Source: Gammaproteobacteria bacterium
GTDB taxonomy: Bacteria; Pseudomonadota; Gammaproteobacteria; Eutrophobiales; Eutrophobiaceae
Direction of reading: 5' to 3'
Assembly: GCA_021773245.1 (NCBI GenBank)
Contig: JAJFKK010000004.1
Location: 1-63,330, forward strand
Length of the DNA stretch: 63,330 bases
A program made the position numbers and the translations under genes. The notes beneath the pieces were generated by a model. That model saw nothing but the letters and a program-made list of their open reading frames with translations, was not told the DNA's origin and searched no databases. Shown here in pieces: positions 26,681-35,356 of this stretch. The first letter of the stretch is position 1. Every line of letters begins with the position of its first letter.

Positions 26681-28954
26681 ATGGCTAAAAAACGTAAAAC
26701 TTCCCGTAAACGAAAACCTCAATCTAAACAAAAGAATAAATCCAGACTTAAACTATGGATGGTTCAAGCATTAGTTATTCTTGTATGTGTTTTTCTTTCG
26801 TATTGTGCCTTTATCGATTTTCAGATCAGAAAAGAGTTTGAAGGTAAACGTTGGTCGGTTCCCGCTAGAGTTTATGCACAACCTGTTGAGCTATATGTGG
26901 GACGAAAATTTGAACAAAAAGCATTAATTGGTCAATTACAAAATGCTTCATATCAAGCTGTTAAAAAGTTAATCAAGCAAGGGCAGTTTAGTAGTCGTGC
27001 ATCAGTAATCGACATATATACCAGACAATTTCATTACTGGGATGGCTTTGAAGAAGCAAAAAAAATACGAATTCAAATTAAAAATGGGCATATTACAAAA
27101 ATTACCTCATTAAATAATGATGACAGCATTGAAATTGTACGCTTAAGTCCGGCGTTAATAGGTAAAATATTCCCTTTGCACGATGAAGATCGCGTGCTCA
27201 TCTCTTATGAAGAGATACCCACTTCATTAAAAAAAGCGTTGATAGCTGTAGAAGACAGACATTTTTTTGAACATTTTGGAATTGATCCAAAAGGTATTTT
27301 ACGTTCCATTTTTACAAATTTAATAGCAGGTAAAATTGCGCAAGGCGGTAGTACTTTAACTCAACAATTAATCAAAAATATGTTTTTGACTCGTGAAAGG
27401 ACTTATTCACGTAAGTTGAATGAGATATTGATGGCCTTAATGTTGGAATATCACTATTCAAAAGAAAGTATTCTTGCGGCCTATGTTAATGAGATTTATT
27501 TAGGTCAAAATGGTGCACGTAGTATTCATGGTTTTGGCACTGCAGCGGAGTTTTATTTTTCTAAACCGTTAAATGAATTAAATATAGCTGAAATTTCATT
27601 ATTAGTGGGCTTGGTTAAAGGTGCTTCGTATTACAATCCACGGAAAAACCCGGAAAGAGCACTAAACCGACGGAATCTAGTACTAAAGTTATTACAGCAG
27701 CAAGGTTTTATAAAAGTTTCAGAATTCGATAAAGCCTCAAAACTTCCTTTAGGTGTGAATAAAAAACCAAATTGGACTAGCGCCAAATATCCCGCTTATC
27801 TTGATTTGGTTCGACGTCATATCAAGCGCGATTATCGTATTGATGATCTTAGAAATGAAGGTTTACAGATACACACGACACTCGATGTTGAAAAACAAGA
27901 AACGGCGCAAGATAGTGTTAAATTTAGCTTGTCGAAACTGGATAAGGCAAAAGGCTTTAAGTCAGGAGAACTGCAAACAGCATTAGTCATGGTTGAGCAA
28001 CATAGTGGTGAAGTAGTCGCCCTTGTCGGAGATCGAAATAAGCAAAGAAATGCCTTCAATCGTGCCCTTGATGCAAAAAGACCAATAGGATCATTAATAA
28101 AACCAGCTATCTATATGACCGCTTTACAACGACCAAATAAATATCATGTTCTTAGTTCGCTTGATGATTCTAAACTTGTATTAAAACAAGCTAATGGTAA
28201 ATCATGGGCACCAAATAATTATGATCATAAAACGCATGGTAAAGTGCCGTTAGTCAGATCGATTGCTAAATCCTATAATATTTCGACGGTACGACTTGGT
28301 ATGAGTCTTGGTTTAGGTAGTGTCATTCAAACATTAAAAAATCTTGGCGTTACTTCACCTATAGCCGAGTTACCTTCAATTTTACTTGGTGCATTAAATC
28401 TATCTCCCTATGAAGTAACGCAAATGTATCAAACGATTGCCAGTGGCGGTTTGCAAATTCCGTTGAAATCAATTCGAGCAGTACTTAATAAAGAAGGTGA
28501 ACCAATCAAGCGATATGACTTGGCAGTGCGTGAATATATCGAACCAGAAACAGCTTTTTTAACACAATATTTATTAACAGAAGTTGTTCAAAATGGCACG
28601 GCAAAGCGATTAACACGTGAGCTACCTTCTTTAATGCCTTTAGCTGGTAAAACAGGAACAACAAATGCCTTAAGAGACAGCTGGTTCGCAGGTTTCGGCG
28701 ATCGCTTGTTAGCCGTCGTTTGGATCGGTCGCGATGATAACCAGACGGCTAAATTGACAGGTTCAACTGGTGCAATGCAAATTTGGCTCGATATAATGAA
28801 GAAAATAAAACCTGAGCCATTAAGTTTGATAGAGCCGGAAGAAATTGAATGGTATGAGTTTCCTGATATGAGTAATCCTGTTGAAAGCTGTAATAAAACT
28901 AAAGCATATCCTGTTGTAAAAAAACATGTACCTAATTATATTAATTGTTATTAA
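26681..28954 (+). CDS. mrcB: Penicillin-binding protein 1B
   Basis: Bifunctional class A PBP of 757 residues, anchored by one transmembrane helix near residues 25-45 after a Lys/Arg-rich cytoplasmic tail. A UB2H-like domain (about 75-160) precedes the GT51 domain (about 180-350) with EDRHFFEHFG, GGSTLTQQL and the NEIYLGQNG segment. The transpeptidase domain has the SxxK motif (SLIK, near 471), SYN near 535 and KTGT near 655. A TPR lipoprotein gene 16 bp downstream is the probable activator. Confidence 0.94.
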   Translation: MAKKRKTSRKRKPQSKQKNKSRLKLWMVQALVILVCVFLSYCAFIDFQIRKEFEGKRWSVPARVYAQPVELYVGRKFEQKALIGQLQNASYQAVKKLIKQGQFSSRASVIDIYTRQFHYWDGFEEAKKIRIQIKNGHITKITSLNNDDSIEIVRLSPALIGKIFPLHDEDRVLISYEEIPTSLKKALIAVEDRHFFEHFGIDPKGILRSIFTNLIAGKIAQGGSTLTQQLIKNMFLTRERTYSRKLNEILMALMLEYHYSKESILAAYVNEIYLGQNGARSIHGFGTAAEFYFSKPLNELNIAEISLLVGLVKGASYYNPRKNPERALNRRNLVLKLLQQQGFIKVSEFDKASKLPLGVNKKPNWTSAKYPAYLDLVRRHIKRDYRIDDLRNEGLQIHTTLDVEKQETAQDSVKFSLSKLDKAKGFKSGELQTALVMVEQHSGEVVALVGDRNKQRNAFNRALDAKRPIGSLIKPAIYMTALQRPNKYHVLSSLDDSKLVLKQANGKSWAPNNYDHKTHGKVPLVRSIAKSYNISTVRLGMSLGLGSVIQTLKNLGVTSPIAELPSILLGALNLSPYEVTQMYQTIASGGLQIPLKSIRAVLNKEGEPIKRYDLAVREYIEPETAFLTQYLLTEVVQNGTAKRLTRELPSLMPLAGKTGTTNALRDSWFAGFGDRLLAVVWIGRDDNQTAKLTGSTGAMQIWLDIMKKIKPEPLSLIEPEEIEWYEFPDMSNPVESCNKTKAYPVVKKHVPNYINCY

Positions 28955-28970
28955 ATAAGTACGTAACATT

Positions 28971-29480
28971 ATGACTATTCAAAAAATCATTTTGTCGTTA
29001 ATTATATTGCTTTTGACTGCATGTGCAGAGCAAGCGACAAAATCTGTTGAGCTTATCCCTGTAGAAGAAAGACATTCTCCAGTAGAACGGGGAAAACTTA
29101 CGACTGAAAAACCAAAAGTAGTCGCTACTAAAAAAAGTAAGGCAGTCGATGAACAAAAAGAACCGGTTATTACTGCTTTGCTAAATGATGCAAATCGTTT
29201 TTCGAAGCAAGGGCATAGTGAAAAAGCGGTAGCAACATTAGAGCGTGCGCTGCGTATAGAACCGAAAAATGCATTGCTATGGCATCACCTTGCCGCTGTT
29301 CGCATGCAACAACAGCAATGGCAGCAAGCGATAGTTATGGCCAGAAAGTCGAATGCTTTGGCCGGTAGTAATAAACAATTAAAGTCTGATAACTGGGCTT
29401 TGATAGCCGCTGCTTATGATAGTCTAGGTAATAAAGAAAAAGCGAATGAAGCAAGAAACAAACAGACAGGACAAGGCTGA
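28971..29480 (+). CDS. TPR lipoprotein, probable LpoP-type PBP1b activator
   Basis: A 169-residue lipoprotein. The signal sequence ends LLTAC near residue 18. A charged linker is followed by a C-terminal TPR pair (ANRFSKQGHSEKAVATLERALRIEPKNA is the first helix pair). Known biology: in Pseudomonas aeruginosa the PBP1b gene is linked to a TPR lipoprotein, LpoP, that activates it from the outer membrane. The same gene order and architecture here suggest the same job, though sequence identity cannot be measured from the window. It is convergent with the FlhB-like gene. Confidence 0.7.
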   Translation: MTIQKIILSLIILLLTACAEQATKSVELIPVEERHSPVERGKLTTEKPKVVATKKSKAVDEQKEPVITALLNDANRFSKQGHSEKAVATLERALRIEPKNALLWHHLAAVRMQQQQWQQAIVMARKSNALAGSNKQLKSDNWALIAAAYDSLGNKEKANEARNKQTGQG

Positions 29481-29481
29481 G

Positions 29482-29763
29482 CTACAAAGTTTGTCCAGGC
29501 ACCTTTCCTTTAAGCATATATGCAAATGCGATAGTTTCAGCTACAGCAACGTAAAGTTCTCTAGGAATTTCTTCGTCTAATTTTAATTTTGCCAATAGAT
29601 CAACTAAGTCAGGTTCTTCACGAATCGGAATGTCATATTCTTTTGCCAAAGCAATAATCTCATCTGCGATTTCTCCCGTTCCTTTTGCTGATAAGGTAGG
29701 AGCGCAGACGCCATCATAGTTTAAGGCGACAGCTTTATTAGGCGTTTGTACTAGATCAGTCAT
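29482..29763 (-). CDS. FlhB C-terminal-domain-like protein
   Basis: A 93-residue protein that matches only the cytoplasmic C-terminal domain of FlhB: KAVALNYDG, AKGTGEIADEIIALAKEYDIPI, and IPRELYVAVAETIAFAY. The membrane region and the NPTH self-cleavage site are missing. In full-length FlhB this domain binds FliK to switch export specificity. It starts inside the stop of the FliK-like gene (ATGA overlap), so the two are cotranscribed. No other flagellar gene is in this window, so its use is unclear. Confidence 0.85.
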   Translation of the reverse strand: MTDLVQTPNKAVALNYDGVCAPTLSAKGTGEIADEIIALAKEYDIPIREEPDLVDLLAKLKLDEEIPRELYVAVAETIAFAYMLKGKVPGQTL

Positions 29764-31034
29764 ATTGAAATATTAATAAAGTTTTTAGATGGGAGTTGAA
29801 CCTTTGCTTCTAACGGAGCCTCATCAAGACAAACGATTTTTCCTGTTGATAAGCCGCAACGTTCTATTTGTTTATCGAGAAGAGATAAATTGTCCTTGAT
29901 AAGAGAACTGAGTGTTTCATTATCTGACCACAGTGTTGCATTTATTTCCTTGTTAATGACTGATAATTTTGCTGATATTGAGCCAATGTTTTCAAAGTTT
30001 ATTTTTAAATTGCTTGACCATAACTGTTGTTCAGTATTTTTTGATTTTGATTCTTTATCTTTTTGAATGTCGAGTTTGAGTAAATCAATATTTTGTTTGT
30101 CCTTAACAGGTATTTCAACAGACCATAATGGAGATTGATTATCATGAGTAACTATTGCTTTAGATTGATTTACTTCTATCCGAGCTAGTGATGATTCAAC
30201 TTGTTTGCTGGCAGCTTCAGTATTAGCTTTTAAAATGAGTTCCATAGCTTTGGCAGTCTCATTAGTTTTTGTAGCCGGGTTTTTCCCTGCTTCAGTTGCT
30301 GTTAAGAAATGATTGTTTCTGAAGGTGTTTTCTTCAATCTCAGCGTTTTGAGTATATTTAGAAAAGACATTTAAGAGCTGTAATAAATTTGTTTTTAAAT
30401 CTTTTGAAACTCCCTGATTGTTTGTCGATATTTGTCTATTAGACAGAGTTGTTTTTTTTAATTGTTCTGAAGTTTTCAGAAAAATGTTTAGTTTTTTATT
30501 AATTACGTCAGAAAATAATTTTTCTTCAAGGAATAAGCCTGAGTTTTTTATTGCTGTTTTCAAACCAGCTTCATTGTTTACGTTTGTCCTAGTTGGTAAT
30601 TGTTCAATCATTTTTCTGAATTGTTGTTCTATCGGTGCGGGTAAGGCTTTAATAGTTTCCTTAACATTACTCGAAACTTGATTTAATACATTTGTTAATT
30701 TTTCCATGCCGGCTTGTTTTGGTATGCTTTCTCGCAGTAGTTGTTGTTTAGCTTCAAAAACTATTTTTGGCGAACTTTGTTGCAATACACGAAGTACGGC
30801 TGGATTATCTTGTTTTTCTACAACGAGCTTTAATTGTTCACCTACAATAAGCGGTTTACTTTGATTAGCATTGGCTTCCACTTGTTGGTTTCCAATTTGT
30901 AAAAGAACTGGCCCTGCGGGTTTATGAGAAGTAACGGTTGCATTCAATATCTGACCTATAAACCATTGAGATGAGTTCAGTTGCGTAGCTTTGACTGATA
31001 AAGAGGAAGATAGGATTGCTGGTTGAATATCCAT
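29760..31034 (-). CDS. FliK-like hook-length control C-terminal domain protein
   Basis: A 424-residue protein. The C-terminal region (after about residue 300) with SVEIPVKDKQNIDLLKLDI, SAKLSVINKEINATLWSDNE and a final GLSTGKIVCLDEAP resembles the FliK_C domain. The N-terminal 300 residues are polar, Lys/Thr/Asn-rich and low in complexity, as is usual for FliK. It overlaps the FlhB-like gene. Together they look like a detached export-switch pair. It is divergent from the pentapeptide-repeat gene by about 70 bp. Confidence 0.75.
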   Translation of the reverse strand: MDIQPAILSSSLSVKATQLNSSQWFIGQILNATVTSHKPAGPVLLQIGNQQVEANANQSKPLIVGEQLKLVVEKQDNPAVLRVLQQSSPKIVFEAKQQLLRESIPKQAGMEKLTNVLNQVSSNVKETIKALPAPIEQQFRKMIEQLPTRTNVNNEAGLKTAIKNSGLFLEEKLFSDVINKKLNIFLKTSEQLKKTTLSNRQISTNNQGVSKDLKTNLLQLLNVFSKYTQNAEIEENTFRNNHFLTATEAGKNPATKTNETAKAMELILKANTEAASKQVESSLARIEVNQSKAIVTHDNQSPLWSVEIPVKDKQNIDLLKLDIQKDKESKSKNTEQQLWSSNLKINFENIGSISAKLSVINKEINATLWSDNETLSSLIKDNLSLLDKQIERCGLSTGKIVCLDEAPLEAKVQLPSKNFINISI

Positions 31035-31105
31035 ACCAGTTTAGCGTCATTTTGGCACGAAACTTGAGATGTATTTTATACAATTTAGAGTATCGGGGAA
31101 GTAGC

Positions 31106-31984
31106 TTGGTAGAACGAAGATTATGGTTTGTAAGGCGAAATGGGCATGTAAAAGGCCCATTTTTGTCTGCGCAAATTACGAGAAATATCCTTCTAGGACG
31201 ATTACGTCCCGATGATGAACTGAGTCCAGATGAAAAAAAATGGCATCCCGTTGCTAAATATCGAGAACTTTACCCTGATGTAATGCAAGACGATCCAGTA
31301 GATCAAGAAAAACTCAACGTTGCAAAAATACAGGTAGATGAACGAGTTTCTGAGCAACGATTACAAAAAGAAAATATGGCAAATGAACGACGCCAAACCA
31401 GGGAACGCCGAGGAAATGAATCAGAATTAATGTTAGTCCATAGAGAAAATAGAAGAGAATTAAATCAGGTCTATAAAAATAAACAGAAACGCTCTAAATT
31501 ACCTACGGTATCAATCATTTTTTCTATAGTAGTCATTATTGTCTTTGGCTTTGTTCTCAATCCGGATAAGAATAATACGGAAGTCGATTGTTCAATGCCG
31601 GCAAATGCGGGAGTGAACTGGAGTAACTGTAGTTTCATTAAGTTGAATGTAGAAAATAAAAACCTTGAGTCGTCAATTTTAACAGACGCGAAATTAAATG
31701 AATCAAACTTATTGGGTGTTAATCTTTCTGGTTCAGATATGGCCTATGCGGAAATAAGTGCAAGTGACTTGAGTTATGCAAACCTTGAAGGTGCTCGTTT
31801 AATTGGTGCAAATTTGAAAAAAACAGATTTACGATATGCTAATTTAAAAGATGCTGATCTATCTTACGCTGATTTGAGTGGCGCTATGTTAGCTGGAGCA
31901 AATACAATTAATACGCGCTTTGATAATACGATTTGGACCAATGGTCAATTATGTAAAAAAGGGTCTATAGGAACTTGTCAGTAA
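31106..31984 (+). CDS. GYF_2-domain membrane protein with pentapeptide repeats
   Basis: A 292-residue protein. The N-terminus LWFVRRNGHVKGPFLSAQI resembles a GYF_2-like domain. A basic, coiled segment (about 70-135) precedes one transmembrane helix near residues 140-160 (TVSIIFSIVVIIVFGFVL). The periplasmic part holds about ten pentapeptide repeats of the A(D/N)Lxx form. I start at TTG 31106 because GGGGA lies 6 nt upstream (31095-31099), whereas the longer in-frame start overlaps fliK-like. Function is unknown. Confidence 0.75.
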   Translation: MVERRLWFVRRNGHVKGPFLSAQITRNILLGRLRPDDELSPDEKKWHPVAKYRELYPDVMQDDPVDQEKLNVAKIQVDERVSEQRLQKENMANERRQTRERRGNESELMLVHRENRRELNQVYKNKQKRSKLPTVSIIFSIVVIIVFGFVLNPDKNNTEVDCSMPANAGVNWSNCSFIKLNVENKNLESSILTDAKLNESNLLGVNLSGSDMAYAEISASDLSYANLEGARLIGANLKKTDLRYANLKDADLSYADLSGAMLAGANTINTRFDNTIWTNGQLCKKGSIGTCQ

Positions 31985-32023
31985 ATCAATAAGAATAAGT
32001 GTTTAGTATGGATTATATTTTGC

Positions 32024-33394
32024 TCATGAATAATATTCAGCAGTATACCGCCAAGCTTTCTCAGCTGACTCAGACGATTTTATTCCAGCCTTTCTTTTTA
32101 GTTCACTAATAAATTGTTTTGCGTCTTTTATTGATTCCCAGACTACTGGCAAAAACGTAGCTTTAGCATTACCTTTAGAAATAATAATTCCATCGATATT
32201 AGGGCGTAGTTGATTTATTAAGTGTTGTTCATTATCGAATGGTAATGAAACGGCAGGTGTTAATATTGATAAACTGATTTCAACGTGTTTATATTCTTCA
32301 GTGCTAAGTGGTTTAAAACGCGGATCAGAAAATGCCGCAGCATAAGCATATTGAGCAACGGCATTTATTAAAGGCGTGTGTGCTTCGGTTGTGCCTATGC
32401 ATCCGCGTAATTGTCCGTTTAGTTTTAAAGTAATAAAAACCGCATAATTTTTCTTAAGATGCTCTGAAACGGATTCTATTGAAGGTTGATATGCTTTTTT
32501 AGATTCTAGGCCGTGTTCAATACTTTTATGAATAACACCAAAGATAAGTGCTTGGTCTTCTTTGTTAAGTATCCTGTTTTCATATAATGCGTAAGCACCA
32601 TAACCGACAACACGATCTTTGGTCCCTGCAGTATCGCCTGAATTACACAGTTCTAATGTTTGAATAGACATATTTTTTTCGTTGGCAAGTTTTAATAAGC
32701 CACGCATAGGCATACAACCGCATGCTTGTTTTGAGTCTATGTTTTTATAATCAAAGTTCTCTATAAGAGATGTAGTGTTGCTATCTATCTCACAAGCGGT
32801 TTCATAATCGAGAAAATGACTAAGATCTGAACTAATAACAATCAAGGTTTCTTCGCCACCCCATAATTCATCAAGAATGGTTGCCACTTGGTCAGGTGCA
32901 GCATCACCGACTAGTAAAGGTATGAGCGTAAAGTCATTTAACACTTTTTGTAAGAAAGGTAGATGGACTTCAAGACTGTGTTCCTGCTCATGTGCTGCAT
33001 CCAGAAAATTTACATAGGGATACTTGCTTTCTAAATCACTTAATACAGTAGTGTCGATAGGAATATTACCCAGTGGCGTAGCAAAGTGTGTGTTTGATGC
33101 TAAGGCAATTCCTTGAATATAAACGCGATGCGTCGGACCTAATAAAACAACGCGTGTGATTATATTTTTTATTTTGCCAACATTTGAATAAACACTCGCT
33201 GCGGTTTGGCCTGAATAGATATATCCTGCATGTGGCGCAATGATCGCTTTTGGCGGTTCGATATCGGTAGCCTCTATCGCCAGATATTCATCGAGCATGT
33301 TATTTAATTGACTGACATCCTTGGGATAAAAGCTACCGGCAACCGCAGTCGGTCTAATTGAAATAGGGCGTTGATTAATAGGTGTAGAGTTCAT
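32024..33394 (-). CDS. AmmeMemoRadiSam fusion: MEMO1-like plus AMMECR1-like domains
   Basis: A 456-residue two-domain protein. Residues about 10-270 are a MEMO1-like class III extradiol dioxygenase fold (PKAIIAPHAGYIYSGQ, VVLLGPTHRVYI, ISSDLSHFLDY). Residues about 275-456 are AMMECR1-like (FITLKLNGQLRGCIGTTEA, DPRFKPLS). The two are separate proteins (systems A and B) in many organisms. The system's biochemical role is unresolved. It is divergent from the radical SAM member across a 72-bp gap, so the three functions sit together. Confidence 0.92.
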   Translation of the reverse strand: MNSTPINQRPISIRPTAVAGSFYPKDVSQLNNMLDEYLAIEATDIEPPKAIIAPHAGYIYSGQTAASVYSNVGKIKNIITRVVLLGPTHRVYIQGIALASNTHFATPLGNIPIDTTVLSDLESKYPYVNFLDAAHEQEHSLEVHLPFLQKVLNDFTLIPLLVGDAAPDQVATILDELWGGEETLIVISSDLSHFLDYETACEIDSNTTSLIENFDYKNIDSKQACGCMPMRGLLKLANEKNMSIQTLELCNSGDTAGTKDRVVGYGAYALYENRILNKEDQALIFGVIHKSIEHGLESKKAYQPSIESVSEHLKKNYAVFITLKLNGQLRGCIGTTEAHTPLINAVAQYAYAAAFSDPRFKPLSTEEYKHVEISLSILTPAVSLPFDNEQHLINQLRPNIDGIIISKGNAKATFLPVVWESIKDAKQFISELKRKAGIKSSESAEKAWRYTAEYYS

Positions 33395-33466
33395 ATATAG
33401 TTAATTAATAGTTTCTAACTAAATTATAGAACTAAAATTATTTTATAGACATTTGTTGTTGAAAAT

Positions 33467-34540
33467 ATGCAAACAGTTAAAACGAAATACTGGCATAAAC
33501 TCGATGATGGTCGAGTTCAGTGCGATCTTTGCCCACGAGAATGTAAATTGAAAAATGGCCAATCTGGTCTTTGTTTCGTGCGAGCTTGTGAAGACGATCA
33601 AATTGTTTTAACGACTTATGGCCGATCCAGTGGTTTTTGTATCGATCCTATAGAAAAGAAACCGTTAAACCATTATTACCCTGGTACGTCTGTACTTTCT
33701 TTTGGTACAGCAGGTTGTAATCTGGCGTGTAAATTTTGCCAAAACTGGGATATCAGTAAATCTCGACAGATGGATACCTTAGCAGATGCTGCTAGTCCTG
33801 AGGCATTGGCACAAGCTGCAAAAAAGTTGGGATGTCGGAGTATCGCCTTTACTTATAACGATCCTGTTATTTTCCACGAATATGCGATTGATGTAGCAGA
33901 TGCTTGTCATGAACTAAATGTAAAAACCGTTGCAGTTTCAGCAGGTTACGTTTTACCCGAGCCAAGAAAAGAATTTTATGAGCATATTGATGCGGTGAAT
34001 ATCGACTTAAAGGCATTTACTGAAGATTTTTATCATCGAATTACCGGCAGTCATCTTGCCAATGTATTGGAGACATTGGCTTACTTGAAGCATGAGACAG
34101 ATGTTTGGTTTGAAATAACGAATTTAGTTATTCCTGGCGAAAACGATTCTGAAAAAGAAATAAATCAAATGACGGAATGGATCCTTTCAGAATTAGGCCC
34201 GGATGTGCCGTTGCATTTTTCAGCATTCCATCCAGATTGGAAAATGCGTGATAAAGCTCGAACCAGCCTAGAAACCTTACAAAAAGCGAGATCCATAGCC
34301 ATTATGAATGGCTTAAATTATGTTTATACCGGAAATGTACATGATCGAGAGGGCGATACGACTTATTGTCATCAATGTGGAGAAGAATTAATCATTCGGG
34401 ATTGGTATGAGATTAAGGCTTGGTCAATGAATCAAACTGGAGCATGCCCTAAATGTAATAACGTGTGTGCCGGAGTATTCGACAAAGAGCACGGAAAATG
34501 GGGCTCTAAAAGGGTTCCCGTCAAATTAAACGATTCATAG
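33467..34540 (+). CDS. amrS: AmmeMemoRadiSam system radical SAM enzyme
   Basis: A 357-residue radical SAM protein. An N-terminal CDLCPRECKL metal motif (residues 19-28) is followed by the radical SAM cluster motif CNLACKFCQNW near residues 84-94. The C-terminal CHQCGEEL and CPKC pairs suggest a zinc or second-cluster site. Characteristic of the AmmeMemoRadiSam enzyme (often listed as pflA-related). The substrate is not known; it probably works with the divergent MEMO1-AMMECR1 fusion. The ATG has no strong ribosome-binding site. Confidence 0.9.
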   Translation: MQTVKTKYWHKLDDGRVQCDLCPRECKLKNGQSGLCFVRACEDDQIVLTTYGRSSGFCIDPIEKKPLNHYYPGTSVLSFGTAGCNLACKFCQNWDISKSRQMDTLADAASPEALAQAAKKLGCRSIAFTYNDPVIFHEYAIDVADACHELNVKTVAVSAGYVLPEPRKEFYEHIDAVNIDLKAFTEDFYHRITGSHLANVLETLAYLKHETDVWFEITNLVIPGENDSEKEINQMTEWILSELGPDVPLHFSAFHPDWKMRDKARTSLETLQKARSIAIMNGLNYVYTGNVHDREGDTTYCHQCGEELIIRDWYEIKAWSMNQTGACPKCNNVCAGVFDKEHGKWGSKRVPVKLNDS

Positions 34541-34573
34541 TTAACACTAATTAAATCAAACGCATAAAGTGTC

Positions 34574-34602
34574 TTGAAAATCATCATCTGGCACTGTACT
34601 AT
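34574..34602 (+). promoter_or_regulatory. Promoter of the initiator tRNA
   Basis: TTGAAA at 34574-34579 and TACTAT at 34597-34602 with exactly 17 bp between, plus a TG one base upstream of the -10. The bases after the -10 are CG-rich (TCGCGACC), as in stringently controlled stable-RNA promoters. Predicted transcription starts a few bases before the tRNA. Confidence 0.8.
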
Positions 34603-34615
34603 TCGCGACCTCTGA

Positions 34616-34692
<77 letters not shown>

Positions 34693-34728
34693 ATTTTTGT
34701 GTGGCGAAGTAATCAGATGCGAATAATT

Positions 34729-34752
34729 AAGGCCCCTGTATTGGGGTCTTTT
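34729..34752 (+). terminator. Terminator after metY
   Basis: AAGGCCCC (34729-34736) pairs with GGGGTCTT (34743-34750), loop TGTATT, followed by TT. One G-T pair. It probably lets part of the transcription pass into rimP-nusA. Confidence 0.65.
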
Positions 34753-34778
34753 GCTATGTGGATAAAATTAGTCTTAGC

Positions 34779-34790
34779 AAGTGGGCCTTG
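34779..34790 (+). repeat. Direct repeat ahead of rimP, copy 1
   Basis: AAGTGGGCCTTG recurs exactly at 34844-34855, 65 bp downstream, where it forms the left arm of a terminator-like hairpin. The first copy can pair only weakly with its downstream GGCACT. Confidence 0.75.
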
Positions 34791-34813
34791 TGGCACTCCT
34801 TATATAAACTGAC

Positions 34814-34819
34814 TATAAT
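34814..34819 (+). promoter_or_regulatory. Possible -10 element of a second promoter for rimP-nusA
   Basis: TATAAT at 34814-34819. The nearest -35-like hexamer, TTGTGG at 34788-34793, is 20 bp away, longer than usual, so the promoter is uncertain. Confidence 0.35.
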
Positions 34820-34845
34820 TATTCTCGAATTTTTGTTTTTTGTAA

Positions 34846-34868
34846 GTGGGCCTTGAGCCCATTTTTTG
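34846..34868 (+). terminator. Attenuator-like hairpin before rimP
   Basis: GTGGGC (34846-34851) pairs with GCCCAT (34857-34862), loop CTTGA, then TTTTTG. It sits just before the rimP start codon (34879), after a possible promoter, so it could attenuate the operon. Confidence 0.6.
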
Positions 34869-34878
34869 TTTTTGGATT

Positions 34879-35334
34879 ATGTATAGACAAAATCAGGTCT
34901 TGCTCGATTTATTTGAGAATGAAGTAGCTTCTTTAGGTTATGAACTGCTTGGTATTGAAGTTAACCAGAGTACTCATGGCTCAATATTACGAGTGTATAT
35001 CGATAAAGAAGGCGGAATAGTCGTTGAAGACTGTGTTGCAGTGAGCCGACAACTATCAGGTGTGCTTGATGTTGAAGACCCGATTAAAGGTAATTACGAC
35101 TTGGAAGTGTCATCTCCTGGTATGGATAGACCCTTGTTTACAGTAGAACAGTTTAAGAAGGTGTTAGGTGAAACAATTAAATTGAAGTTATATGAGAAAT
35201 ATAACGACAGAAAACGTTTCTCAGGAATTTTAAAAGCAGTTGATGAAGAAGAAGTTGTTATCAATTGTGACAATGAAGAATACAAAGTGCCTTTTAGATT
35301 AATAGATCGTGCACGTTTAGTTCCACAGTTTTAA
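34879..35334 (+). CDS. rimP: Ribosome maturation factor RimP
   Basis: Needed for 30S subunit maturation. The 151-residue protein shows LGYELLGIEVNQ, LRVYIDKEGGI, VEDCVAVSRQLSGVLDVEDPI and YDLEVSSPGMDRPLF, followed by the SH3-like C-terminal domain. Start is the ATG at 34879; a longer in-frame GTG at 34846 lies inside the attenuator hairpin. It leads nusA, 22 bp downstream. Confidence 0.95.
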   Translation: MYRQNQVLLDLFENEVASLGYELLGIEVNQSTHGSILRVYIDKEGGIVVEDCVAVSRQLSGVLDVEDPIKGNYDLEVSSPGMDRPLFTVEQFKKVLGETIKLKLYEKYNDRKRFSGILKAVDEEEVVINCDNEEYKVPFRLIDRARLVPQF

Positions 35335-35356
35335 TTCATATTAATGAGTAAAGTAA

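Noticed and set aside
34791..34803. Sigma-54-like TGGCAC ahead of rimP.
   Set aside because: The expected TTGC at the -12 position is absent; the downstream bases read ATATAA.
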